The notes below the pieces were generated by a model. It had not been told where the DNA came from and made no database searches. It saw only the letters and a list, made by a program, of their open reading frames with translations. DNA of 33,636 nt from an uncultured Magnetospirillum sp. (GTDB taxonomy: Bacteria > Pseudomonadota > Alphaproteobacteria > Rhodospirillales > Magnetospirillaceae), in assembly GCF_903853455.1 (NCBI RefSeq), contig NZ_CAINTR010000140.1, positions 1 through 33,636 of the forward strand, in the 5' to 3' direction. Below, piece after piece: positions 16,817 through 24,033 of the stretch (its first letter is position 1; each line of letters starts with the position of its first letter). The position numbers and the translations under genes are program-made.

Positions 16817-16907
16817 CGGCTAATATCGTCGCGCCCGCATCCGCCATGATTCGTACGGGAATTCAGGACGAATCTCCATCCCCCATGCCCTTCGCTCGCG
16901 AGATCCG

Positions 16908-19658
16908 ATGAAAGCGCAACGCGCCCTGGTGGTTGAGGACGACGACATGATCGGCATGCTGTTGGCCGGCATGCTCGAGGAGATGGGCCATGTGGTTTGC
17001 GCCATCGAGGCCACCGAGGCCGGAGCGGTGATCGCCGCCGCCCAGCACAGGCCGGATCTGATGATCGTCGATGCGCGGCTGGGCGACGGCAGCGGCATCG
17101 CCGCCGTCGATGACATCCTGCGCGGCGGCTTCGTTCCGCATCTGTTCATAAGCGGCAACATCGCACGGGTGAAGGCGCTTCGGCCGGATGCGGTGATGCT
17201 GGAGAAGCCGTTTCGCGAAGCGGAGCTGACCGCCGCCATTCAACGCGCCCTCGGCCACGGGGCCACCAAGGCTCCAGCGGCCCGGAAGCACGCCGCCGGA
17301 GTGGCCAATGGAGCGGAGACGACCTCGCGCAAGCAGATGCAGCAGAGGCTGCTCAAGGCGGGAGCCCTGCAACGCGCCATCTTCAACAGCGCCAATTTCT
17401 CCAGCATCGCCACCGATGCCAGCGGCGTCATCCAGATCTTCAATGTGGGCGCCGAGCGCATGCTGGGCTACACCGCCGCCGAGGTGATCAACAAGATCAC
17501 GCCGGCCGACATTTCCGATCCGCAGGAGGTGATCACGCGCGCCAAGACGCTCAGCGTCGAACTCGGCACCACGATCACGCCGGGCTTCGAGGCGCTGGTG
17601 TTCAAGGCCTCGCGCGGGATCGAGGACATCTACGAGCTGACCTATATCCGCAAGGACGGCACCCGTTTCCCGGCGGTGGTGTCGGTGACGGCATTGCGCG
17701 ACGCCCAGGATTTCATCATCGGCTATCTGCTGATCGGCACCGACAACACCGCCCGCAAGCAGGTCGAGGCCGAGCAGAAGAAGCTCGACCAGCGCCTGCG
17801 CGACCTCCAATTCTATACGCGCTCCCTGTTCGAAGCCAATATCGACGCGCTGATGACCACCGATCCCTCCGGCATCATCACCGACGTCAACACCCAGATG
17901 GAGGCGTTGACCGGCTGCACCCGCGACGAGTTGATCGGCGCGCCGGTCAAGAGCTACTTCACCAATCCGGAGCGGGCCGAAGCGGCGATCAAGCTTGTGC
18001 TGAGCGAAAAGAAGATCACCGACTACGAGCTGACGGCCTGCGCCCGCGACGGCAAGCAGACCGTGGTGTCCTACAACGCCACCACCTTCTACGACCGGGG
18101 CCGCACCTTGCAGGGCGTCTTCGCCGCCGCGCGCGACATCACCGAGAGCAAGCGGGTGGAGGTGGAGTTGCAGCAGGCCAAGGCGGCGGCCGAGAGCGCC
18201 AGCCAGACCAAGTCCGATTTCCTGGCCAGCATGAGCCACGAGATCCGAACCCCGATGAATGCGATCATCGGCATCGCCGACCTGCTGGCCAAGACGCCGC
18301 TCTCGCCGCAACAAGACAAGTATGTGGAAATCTTCCGCCGCGCCAGCGACAACCTGCTGCATCTGATCGACGACATCCTCGACCTTTCCAAGGTCGAGGC
18401 CTCGCAACTGGACCTGGAGCAGACCGAGTTCTCGCTGACCGACCTGCTGGACAAGGTGACGGAGATGGTGGCGGTCCCGGCCCACCAGAAAGGGCTGGCC
18501 CTGGTGTGCGAGATCGCGCCGGACGTGCCCACCGACCTGGTCGGCGACCCGACCCGGTTGCGGCAGGTGCTGCTCAATCTGCTGGGCAACGCCATCAAGT
18601 TCACCGAATCCGGTGAAGTGGCCCTGCGGGTCATGCCGGATGGAGATTGCGCCGTTGCGGGCGCCCTGCGGTTCACGGTCTCGGATACCGGCATCGGCAT
18701 TCCGGGCGAGAAATTGGCGGCGGTGTTCGAGCGCTTTATCCAGGCCGACTCGTCCACCACCCGCCGGTTCGGGGGCTCAGGGCTGGGCCTCACCATTTCC
18801 AAGCGTCTGGTGGAACTGATGGGCGGGCGCATCTGGGTCGAAAGCGGAGTCGGCGAGGGCAGCGTGTTTTCCTTCGCCGTGCCGTTCGAGATCTGCGCCG
18901 GGGTCTGTCGGCCGGCGGCCGTGCCGGGCGGGGTGGGGCCCGAACTGCCGCTGGCGGCGCTGCATATCCTGCTGGTGGAGGATTCCCCCGACAATCGCAC
19001 CATCACCCTGGCCTATCTCCAGGACACGCCGTACCAGATCGACATCGCCGAGAACGGGGCCATGGCCTGCGAGAAGTTCCGGGCCGGACACTACGACCTC
19101 GTCCTGATGGACCGGCAAATGCCGGTCATGGACGGCTTGACCGCCACACGGGCGATTCGAGCCTGGGAGCAGGCGAACCACCGGCCGCCGGTGCCGATCA
19201 TCGCCCTGACGGCGGCGGCCCTGAAGGGCGACCGGGAAAAGTGCGTGGCGGCCGGGTGCACGGCCTATTTGACCAAGCCGATCAAGCAGGAGGTCCTGCT
19301 GCAAGCGATCCGGGACCATTCCGTCGCCGCGCCGTCCTCGGGCCAGGACAGCCGCCGGACCAACATGATCCTGGTCCGGGCCAATGCCAAATTCGCCAAC
19401 CGGATTCCGGTGTTTCTGCGGAACCGCCGGCAAGACGTCGTCGCCATGGGCGACGCCTTGGATCACGGCGACTTCGAGACCGTGGAGTTCTTGGGGCACG
19501 GCATGCGGGGGGCCGGCGGCATGTTCGGCTTCCAGGCCATCACCGATATCGGCGCCGCCCTCGAACTGGCCGCCGAAACCACCGACATCGCCGCGTCGCG
19601 CAAATGGGTGGGCGAGTTGTCCCAATACCTGGACCGGGTCGAGGTTGTCGCCGGGTAG
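16908..19658 (+). CDS. Hybrid sensor histidine kinase with full phosphorelay domains
   Basis: The 916-residue protein has no membrane segments and carries receiver 1 (1-115; Asp55, Lys100), PAS (about 153-285), PAS (about 303-420), a coiled linker, HisKA with His444 in SMSHEIRTPM, HATPase (about 535-660; N-box LLNLLGNAIKFT, DTGIGIP, GGSGLGL), receiver 2 (about 686-803; Asp735 in LMDRQMPVMDG) and a C-terminal Hpt (about 820-910; His864 in FLGHGMRGAGGMFG). All relay residues look intact, so phosphate could pass His444-Asp735-His864. No response regulator with an output domain lies beside it, so its target is unknown. The divergent phosphatase/STAS/transport operon is a possible functional partner. 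The Shine-Dalgarno sequence is weak. Confidence 0.95.
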   Translation: MKAQRALVVEDDDMIGMLLAGMLEEMGHVVCAIEATEAGAVIAAAQHRPDLMIVDARLGDGSGIAAVDDILRGGFVPHLFISGNIARVKALRPDAVMLEKPFREAELTAAIQRALGHGATKAPAARKHAAGVANGAETTSRKQMQQRLLKAGALQRAIFNSANFSSIATDASGVIQIFNVGAERMLGYTAAEVINKITPADISDPQEVITRAKTLSVELGTTITPGFEALVFKASRGIEDIYELTYIRKDGTRFPAVVSVTALRDAQDFIIGYLLIGTDNTARKQVEAEQKKLDQRLRDLQFYTRSLFEANIDALMTTDPSGIITDVNTQMEALTGCTRDELIGAPVKSYFTNPERAEAAIKLVLSEKKITDYELTACARDGKQTVVSYNATTFYDRGRTLQGVFAAARDITESKRVEVELQQAKAAAESASQTKSDFLASMSHEIRTPMNAIIGIADLLAKTPLSPQQDKYVEIFRRASDNLLHLIDDILDLSKVEASQLDLEQTEFSLTDLLDKVTEMVAVPAHQKGLALVCEIAPDVPTDLVGDPTRLRQVLLNLLGNAIKFTESGEVALRVMPDGDCAVAGALRFTVSDTGIGIPGEKLAAVFERFIQADSSTTRRFGGSGLGLTISKRLVELMGGRIWVESGVGEGSVFSFAVPFEICAGVCRPAAVPGGVGPELPLAALHILLVEDSPDNRTITLAYLQDTPYQIDIAENGAMACEKFRAGHYDLVLMDRQMPVMDGLTATRAIRAWEQANHRPPVPIIALTAAALKGDREKCVAAGCTAYLTKPIKQEVLLQAIRDHSVAAPSSGQDSRRTNMILVRANAKFANRIPVFLRNRRQDVVAMGDALDHGDFETVEFLGHGMRGAGGMFGFQAITDIGAALELAAETTDIAASRKWVGELSQYLDRVEVVAG

Positions 19659-19686
19659 GGTGGGTTGCCGCGTGATCCCCAACAAA

Positions 19687-19716
19687 AAGCCCCGCATCCT
19701 TTCAGATGCGGGGCTT
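19687..19716 (-). terminator. Intrinsic terminator of rpsA
   Basis: An 11-bp perfect stem, AAGCCCCGCAT/ATGCGGGGCTT, encloses an 8-base loop 26 bases after the rpsA stop. Read on the - strand the stem runs into TTTTTG, giving a classical rho-independent terminator. On the + strand no T-run of length follows, so it would at best slow transcripts of the convergent hybrid kinase gene. Confidence 0.9.
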
Positions 19717-19742
19717 CGTCGTAACACCAGACGTCAGCGCGA

Positions 19743-21443
19743 CTACTTGTCGTCCTGAGCCTGAGCCTTGCGCATGGCGGCGCCCAGGATGTCGCCCAGG
19801 CTGGCGCCCGAATCCGACGACCCGTAATCGGCCATGGCCTGCTTCTCTTCCTCGACTTCGCGCGCCTTCACCGACAGGGTGACCTTGCGGGAAGCCTTCT
19901 CGACGGCGGTGACCTTGGCGTCCAGCTTCTCGCCGACCGCGAAGCGCTCGGGGCGCTGCTCGGACCGCTCGCGGGACAGCTCACCCTTGCGGATGAAGCC
20001 GGTCAGGCCTTCCACTGCGACTTCCAGACCGTTCTCGGTGACCTGAGTGACGGTGCAGGTGACCACATCGCCCTTCTTGATCGCCGCGACGGCGTTCTGG
20101 AAGGGGTCCTCGGACAGCTGCTTGATGCCGAGACTGATGCGTTCCTTCTCGATGTCGACGTCGAGGACCTTCGCCTTGACCACGTCGCCCTTCTTGAAGT
20201 CTTGAATGGCGGCTTCGCCCGACTTCTCCCAGTCGAGATCGGACATGTGGACCATGCCGTCGATATCGCCGGGCAGGCCGATGAACAGGCCGAACTCGGT
20301 GATGTTCTTGATCTCGCCTTCGACCAGGGTGCCCTGGGGGAAGCGCTCCAGGAAGCCCTCCCACGGGTTGTTCATGGTCTGCTTGAGGCCCAGGCTGATA
20401 CGGCGCTTCTGGGGGTCCACGTCCAGCACCATGACCTCAACCTCTTGCGAGGTGGAGACGATCTTGCCGGGATGGACGTTCTTCTTGGTCCACGACATTT
20501 CGGAGACGTGCACCAGACCCTCGACACCGGGCTCCAGTTCGACGAAGGCGCCGTAGTCGGTGATGTTGGTGACGCGGCCGGTGAACTTGGCGTTGACCGG
20601 ATACTTGGCCTCCACACCCTCCCACGGATCGGCGTCCAGCTGCTTGATGCCGAGCGAGATGCGCTGGGTTTCCGGGTTGAAGCGGATGACCTGGACCTTG
20701 ACGGTCTGGCCGATATGCAGCGCCTCGGACGGGTGGTTGATGCGCTTCCAGGCGATGTCGGTGACATGCAGCAGGCCATCGACGCCGCCGAGGTCAACGA
20801 ACGCACCGTAATCGGTGATGTTCTTGACCACGCCTTCGAGGATCTGGCCTTCCTTGAGGTTCTCGATCAGCTCGGAACGCTGCTCGGCGCGGGTCTCTTC
20901 CAGCACGGCACGGCGGGAGACCACGATGTTGCCGCGCGAACGGTCCATCTTGAGGATCTGGAACGGCTGGGGGGTGCCCAGCAGCGGGGTGATGTCGCGC
21001 ACCGGGCGGATATCGACCTGGCTGCCCGGCAGGAACGCCACGGCGCCCGACAGATCGACGGTGAAGCCGCCCTTGACGCGGCCGAAGATGATGCCGGTGA
21101 CGCGCTGCTGCGCCTCGAACGACTTCTCCAGCAGGGTCCAGGCTTCCTCGCGCTTGGCCTTCTCGCGCGAGAGGACAACCTCGCCGTTGCGGTCTTCATA
21201 GCGCTCGACGAAGACGTCGACATTGTCGCCGGCCTTGATTTCGGCGGCGCGACCAGCGGTCGCGAATTCCTTCAGGGGGACACGGCCTTCGGACTTGAGG
21301 CCGACGTCGATCACGGCGAAGTCGCCATCGATCTCGACGATCAGGCCGGTGATCACCTGGCCTTCGAACGAGCCGCTAACACCCAGGGTCTCGTCCAGCA
21401 GGGCGGCGAAATCGTCGACCTGTGCAAGTGCGGAATTGGTCAT
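19743..21443 (-). CDS. rpsA: 30S ribosomal protein S1
   Basis: S1 binds mRNA leaders on the 30S subunit and is essential for starting translation of most mRNAs. The 566-residue product has six S1 (OB-fold) repeats at roughly 28-95, 112-180, 198-267, 284-354, 371-441 and 458-527. Repeats 3-5 show the classical ITDYGAFV / ITEFGLFI and DGLLHVTD, EGLVHVSE, DGMVHMSD signatures, each ending in RISLG(I/L)KQ. The tail (AMADYGSSDSGASLGDILG) is typical of alphaproteobacterial S1. AAGGAA precedes the ATG. cmk lies 126 bases upstream, the common cmk-rpsA order, but a hairpin between them suggests rpsA may also have its own promoter. A strong terminator follows. Confidence 0.98.
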   Translation of the reverse strand: MTNSALAQVDDFAALLDETLGVSGSFEGQVITGLIVEIDGDFAVIDVGLKSEGRVPLKEFATAGRAAEIKAGDNVDVFVERYEDRNGEVVLSREKAKREEAWTLLEKSFEAQQRVTGIIFGRVKGGFTVDLSGAVAFLPGSQVDIRPVRDITPLLGTPQPFQILKMDRSRGNIVVSRRAVLEETRAEQRSELIENLKEGQILEGVVKNITDYGAFVDLGGVDGLLHVTDIAWKRINHPSEALHIGQTVKVQVIRFNPETQRISLGIKQLDADPWEGVEAKYPVNAKFTGRVTNITDYGAFVELEPGVEGLVHVSEMSWTKKNVHPGKIVSTSQEVEVMVLDVDPQKRRISLGLKQTMNNPWEGFLERFPQGTLVEGEIKNITEFGLFIGLPGDIDGMVHMSDLDWEKSGEAAIQDFKKGDVVKAKVLDVDIEKERISLGIKQLSEDPFQNAVAAIKKGDVVTCTVTQVTENGLEVAVEGLTGFIRKGELSRERSEQRPERFAVGEKLDAKVTAVEKASRKVTLSVKAREVEEEKQAMADYGSSDSGASLGDILGAAMRKAQAQDDK

Positions 21444-21504
21444 AAGAGAGAGTTCCTTTCGAATCGTATCTTTCCGGCCAGCCGGTTGAATCCGGCGGTC
21501 TTTG

Positions 21505-21542
21505 CCAAAAACAAACCACCGCCCAGGACAGCCCCAGGCGGC
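21505..21542 (-). terminator. Putative terminator or attenuator between cmk and rpsA
   Basis: Read on the - strand, CCGCC (21542-21538) pairs with GGCGG (21524-21520), with further G-C and wobble pairs inside leaving a loop of about three bases. TGGTTTGTTTTTGG follows. It lies 28 bases after the cmk stop and could end the cmk transcript or partly uncouple it from rpsA. Confidence 0.5.
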
Positions 21543-21569
21543 GCAAACACCTCGATACTCACTCTACCG

Positions 21570-22211
21570 CTAGGCCGGGACCTTGGTCCGAACCAGCCTC
21601 AATGCCACGGCGAAAGCCTGATCGGCGTCGAGGTCGGACGTGTCCAACTCGGTAGCGCCCTCGGCGGGGACGAGAGGGGCGACGGATCGGTTGCGATCAC
21701 GATCATCCCGCTCCCGCATATCCGCGAGGACGGTCTCCTGTATAGCCTCCAGGCCCTTTTCCTGCAACTCTTTCAGCCGCCGCTCGGCCCTTTTCTCCAG
21801 CGAGGCCGTCACGAACAGCTTCACGTCGGCATCGGGACAGACCACGGTGCCGATGTCGCGGCCGTCCAGCACGGCGCCCTGGCCGCCCGGCGGGTGGCTG
21901 GCGAACTGGCGCTGGAAGTCCAGCAGGGCGGCGCGCACGCCGGGGATGACGGCGACCTTGGAGGCCGCCTGTGCCGCCGCGTCCAGCCGCAGATCGGGGG
22001 CGTCGAGGTCGGCGGGCGCCAGGGCGCGGGCGGTCCGTTCCGCCGGCTCCACCGCCGAGGGGTCGAGGCCGGTGCGGGCCAGCTTCATGCCGACGGCGCG
22101 GTAGATCAGGCCGGTGTCGAGATAGTCGAAGCCCAGTTCGGCGGCCAGACGCCGCGCCAGGGTCCCCTTGCCGGCCGCTGCCGGGCCGTCGATGGCGATA
22201 ATGATGGTCAT
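21570..22211 (-). CDS. cmk: Cytidylate kinase
   Basis: Cmk phosphorylates CMP and dCMP to the diphosphates using ATP, feeding nucleotide recycling in the cytosol. The 213-residue product has the P-loop GPAAAGKGT (9-17), FDYLDTGLIYRAVG (28-41, the family signature after the P-loop) and VLDGRDIGTVVCPDADVKLFV, which binds the CMP side. A RERDDRDRNRSVAPL segment forms the lid. It is slightly short for the family (about 220-230). AAGGA lies six bases before ATG 22211. It is divergent from the FMN-barrel gene with 75 bases between, and upstream of rpsA on the same strand. Confidence 0.97.
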   Translation of the reverse strand: MTIIIAIDGPAAAGKGTLARRLAAELGFDYLDTGLIYRAVGMKLARTGLDPSAVEPAERTARALAPADLDAPDLRLDAAAQAASKVAVIPGVRAALLDFQRQFASHPPGGQGAVLDGRDIGTVVCPDADVKLFVTASLEKRAERRLKELQEKGLEAIQETVLADMRERDDRDRNRSVAPLVPAEGATELDTSDLDADQAFAVALRLVRTKVPA

Positions 22212-22286
22212 GGAAGTCCTTGGGAACGATGATACCGACGGGCGATATATCCCCTCCATACCAAACCAAGCCGGATGAGGAAAGCA

Positions 22287-23033
22287 ATGAACGATCAACC
22301 GGACTCCGGTGAAGGTGGGGCCGAGCTTCCCACCAACAATCGCCATGCGCTGCGCCGGGTGGCGCGCGGTCCGCGCAAGGCGGCGCTGGCCACCAGCATG
22401 GATGGGCGGCCCTATGTGTCGCTGGTGACGGTGGCCTTGGATCAGGACCTGTCGCCGATCCTGCTGCTGTCGCGGCTGTCCGAGCACACCCGCCATCTGC
22501 TGGCCGATCCGAGGGCGTCGCTGCTGCTGGACGGCACCGAGGGCCACGCCAACCCCCAGACCGGCCCGCGCGTCACCCTGGTGGGAACCGCCGCCGAGGC
22601 CCCCGGGCCCCGGTTGAAGGCCCGGTTTCTCGCCTTGCATCCCGGTGCGGCGCTTTATGCCGATTTCGCCGATTTCGCCATTTGGCGGCTGCGGCTGGAA
22701 CGGGCGCATTTCGTCGGCGGTTTCGGCCGCGCCGTGTGGTTCGACGCGCCGCTGGTGCCGGAAGCCGAGGCCCTGGCGGCCTGTGAGGACACCCTGGTGG
22801 CGGAGGTGAATGCCGGCGGGGCCGAGGCGCTGACCGCCCTGGCGGTGGCAGCCGGGAAAGCGGCCGAGGCCGGCGGCTGGCGGCTGGTGGCGGTCGATGC
22901 CGATGGCTGCGACCTTGCCGCCGCCGCCGAGTCCGTGCGCATCGCCTTTCCCCAACCGGCGGAGGATGGCGACGTGGCACGGCGGATTCTGGCCGATCTC
23001 ATGGCTGCGGTTCTCTCCGGCTCTACCCGTTAG
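22287..23033 (+). CDS. HugZ-type FMN-binding split-barrel protein (DUF2470)
   Basis: The 248-residue cytosolic protein belongs to the pyridoxamine-5'-phosphate-oxidase-like split-barrel family of the HugZ type. The barrel (about 18-155) shows ALATSMDGRPYVSLVTVALD (34-53), an LLSRLSEHTRHL segment, GPRVTLVGTA and the hallmark LYADFADFAIWRLRLERAHFVGGFGRA (123-149, here split as LYADFADF and HFVGGFGRA). The C-terminal part (about 165-245, ending FPQPAEDGDVARRIL) is the DUF2470-like extension. Members of this family have been tied to haem use or FMN/F420 chemistry, but the substrate cannot be inferred. I chose ATG 22287 because GAGGAAA precedes it; an ATG four codons earlier (22275) has no such site. 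Confidence 0.88.
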   Translation: MNDQPDSGEGGAELPTNNRHALRRVARGPRKAALATSMDGRPYVSLVTVALDQDLSPILLLSRLSEHTRHLLADPRASLLLDGTEGHANPQTGPRVTLVGTAAEAPGPRLKARFLALHPGAALYADFADFAIWRLRLERAHFVGGFGRAVWFDAPLVPEAEALAACEDTLVAEVNAGGAEALTALAVAAGKAAEAGGWRLVAVDADGCDLAAAAESVRIAFPQPAEDGDVARRILADLMAAVLSGSTR

Positions 23034-23057
23034 GATCGTGCGGCCCTGGCGGCCGGA

Positions 23058-23390
23058 TTACGCGTGGGGCTCGGAAGGGGCGGTTTCACGGCGCCTGATG
23101 GGGCGGGCTCTGGCGATCCGGGCGGCCCGCTGCGGGTCGTTCAGAGCCCCCCAGCGGTCGCTCATGGCCTGAAGATTAAGCCAAAATCCCTCGCTCGTGC
23201 CAAAGGCCTCCGCCAGGATAAAGGCTGTATCGACGGTGACGGCCCTGCGGTCGTTGCAAAGCTCGTTGATGTGCTTGCGCGGAAGGCCGGTTGCATCGGC
23301 CAGATCGCCCTGGGTCAATCCGAGCGGACCGAGAAACTCCTCCTTGAGGATCTGGCCGACGGAATCGGGTTTGCGAGCGGTGGTGAACAT
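23058..23390 (-). CDS. higA: HigA-family antitoxin (HTH)
   Basis: The 110-residue antitoxin neutralises the HigB toxin encoded just upstream and usually represses its own promoter. A helix-turn-helix of the Xre/HigA type spans about 25-60: LTQGDLADATGLPRKHINEL, then NDRRAVTVDTAFILAEAFGTSEGFWLNLQ (in shorter pieces NDRRAVT, AEAFGTS, FWLNLQ), a very typical HigA pattern. The C-terminal 30 residues are Arg/Ala-rich. The start at 23390 gives the family-standard N-terminus; a longer frame runs back into the toxin gene and is not meaningful. It lies 17 bases after higB, in the toxin-first order characteristic of higBA, and converges with the FMN-barrel gene. Confidence 0.93.
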   Translation of the reverse strand: MFTTARKPDSVGQILKEEFLGPLGLTQGDLADATGLPRKHINELCNDRRAVTVDTAFILAEAFGTSEGFWLNLQAMSDRWGALNDPQRAARIARARPIRRRETAPSEPHA

Positions 23391-23407
23391 GGTGTGTTTT
23401 CTGTCCT

Positions 23408-23701
23408 CTACTTCTTGTAGGCATGGGGGTCCAGATAGACGTCCGACGCCTCTCCCGCAACTGGATCGAACACGAATATCAACCGCCATTTCTTCGTCAC
23501 CCTGATGGAGCATTTGCCCTTCAGCTTGCCGCTGAGACGTTCGAAGCGGTTGCCTGGCGGCACCATCAAGTCGTTTTCGCATGTCGTGACGGAAAGCATC
23601 TGCAACCGTCGGAACAGGCTGTCCTTGGCATCGCCTGGAATATTCTTCCCGATGATATTTCTAACGAAATAGTCCTCGAGCCACTTGTCGCGGAAATTCA
23701 T
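23408..23701 (-). CDS. higB: HigB-family toxin (RelE-like mRNA endonuclease)
   Basis: The 97-residue protein matches the HigB/RelE-like toxin family, ribosome-dependent mRNA interferases. Typical features are the N-terminal FRDKWLEDYF, the middle RRLQML, PPGNRFERLSGKLKGKCSIRVTKKWRLIF and the end DVYLDPHAYKK (the longest quoted in parts: PPGNRFERL, CSIRVTKKWRLIF). Basic residues in the KLKGK/RVTKKWR region fit RNA contact. Two starts are possible: ATG 23701 with GAGGG about 11 bases upstream, or ATG 23719 adding six residues (MRACRI). The gene is less GC-rich than its neighbours, as is common for mobile toxin-antitoxin modules. higA follows after 17 bases. Confidence 0.9.
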   Translation of the reverse strand: MNFRDKWLEDYFVRNIIGKNIPGDAKDSLFRRLQMLSVTTCENDLMVPPGNRFERLSGKLKGKCSIRVTKKWRLIFVFDPVAGEASDVYLDPHAYKK

Positions 23702-23734
23702 GATTCTGCATGCCCTCATTTTTACATGGTTCTG

Positions 23735-23770
23735 CGTATCTTTGGTTTTGAACGTATTTTCAAAAAATAC
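23735..23770 (-). promoter_or_regulatory. Candidate higBA promoter with overlapping palindromic operator
   Basis: GTATTTTCAAAAAATAC (23754-23770) has perfect 7-base arms around three bases. On the - strand, TTGAAA (23763-23758) lies within it and is followed, 17 bases on, by GATACG (23740-23735), a fair -35 and a weak -10. A start near 23728 would lie about 27 bases before the higB ATG. A palindrome over the -35 fits autorepression by HigA, which is inference. Confidence 0.45.
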
Positions 23771-23923
23771 CACCGACTGAATGACCCAATGTACCGCATA
23801 GCGGGACACGCTGCAATAATTATGTGCGGAAAGCGGCGGCTCATTTCCTCGCGGGCCGAGGTCGCGTCGGCGAGAGCGGAGGCGGCTCCACCCGTTAGTG
23901 TTAATTTTTCCCTGCCAAAGGCA

Positions 23924-23952
23924 TTGCCCGCGCGCCTGCGGGGGTCTATCTT
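23924..23952 (+). promoter_or_regulatory. Candidate pckG promoter
   Basis: TTGCCC (23924-23929) and TATCTT (23947-23952) are separated by 17 bases; each matches the housekeeping consensus at four of six positions. Transcription would start near 23959, giving a leader of about 75 bases before pckG. Confidence 0.35.
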
Positions 23953-24033
23953 CGCGTCCTCTTTTGCGGCGGGGGCGCGGCATTCGTGTCGGTTCAGCGG
24001 CCGGCGGGGTTTTCTGGAGGGAGAACTTAGGAC

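Larger units (their letters stand above)
23702..24033. other. Intergenic region between higB and pckG
   Basis: This 332-base gap separates two divergent genes. The left half is AT-rich and holds the candidate higBA promoter and operator. The right half is GC-rich and holds the candidate pckG promoter. Frames open across it on both strands lack family character, and I see no RNA gene. Confidence 0.6.

Noticed and set aside
20202-22232. Very long open frame (+ strand) opposite rpsA and cmk
   Set aside because: It is antisense to two certain genes, its composition (His/Gly/Asp-rich) is the usual shadow of GC-rich coding DNA, and it crosses the rpsA-cmk gap without family features.
23041-23055. 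CGGCC-CTGGC-GGCCG hairpin between the FMN-barrel gene and higA
   Set aside because: The stem is only five pairs and no T-run follows on either strand, so a terminator call is not supported.
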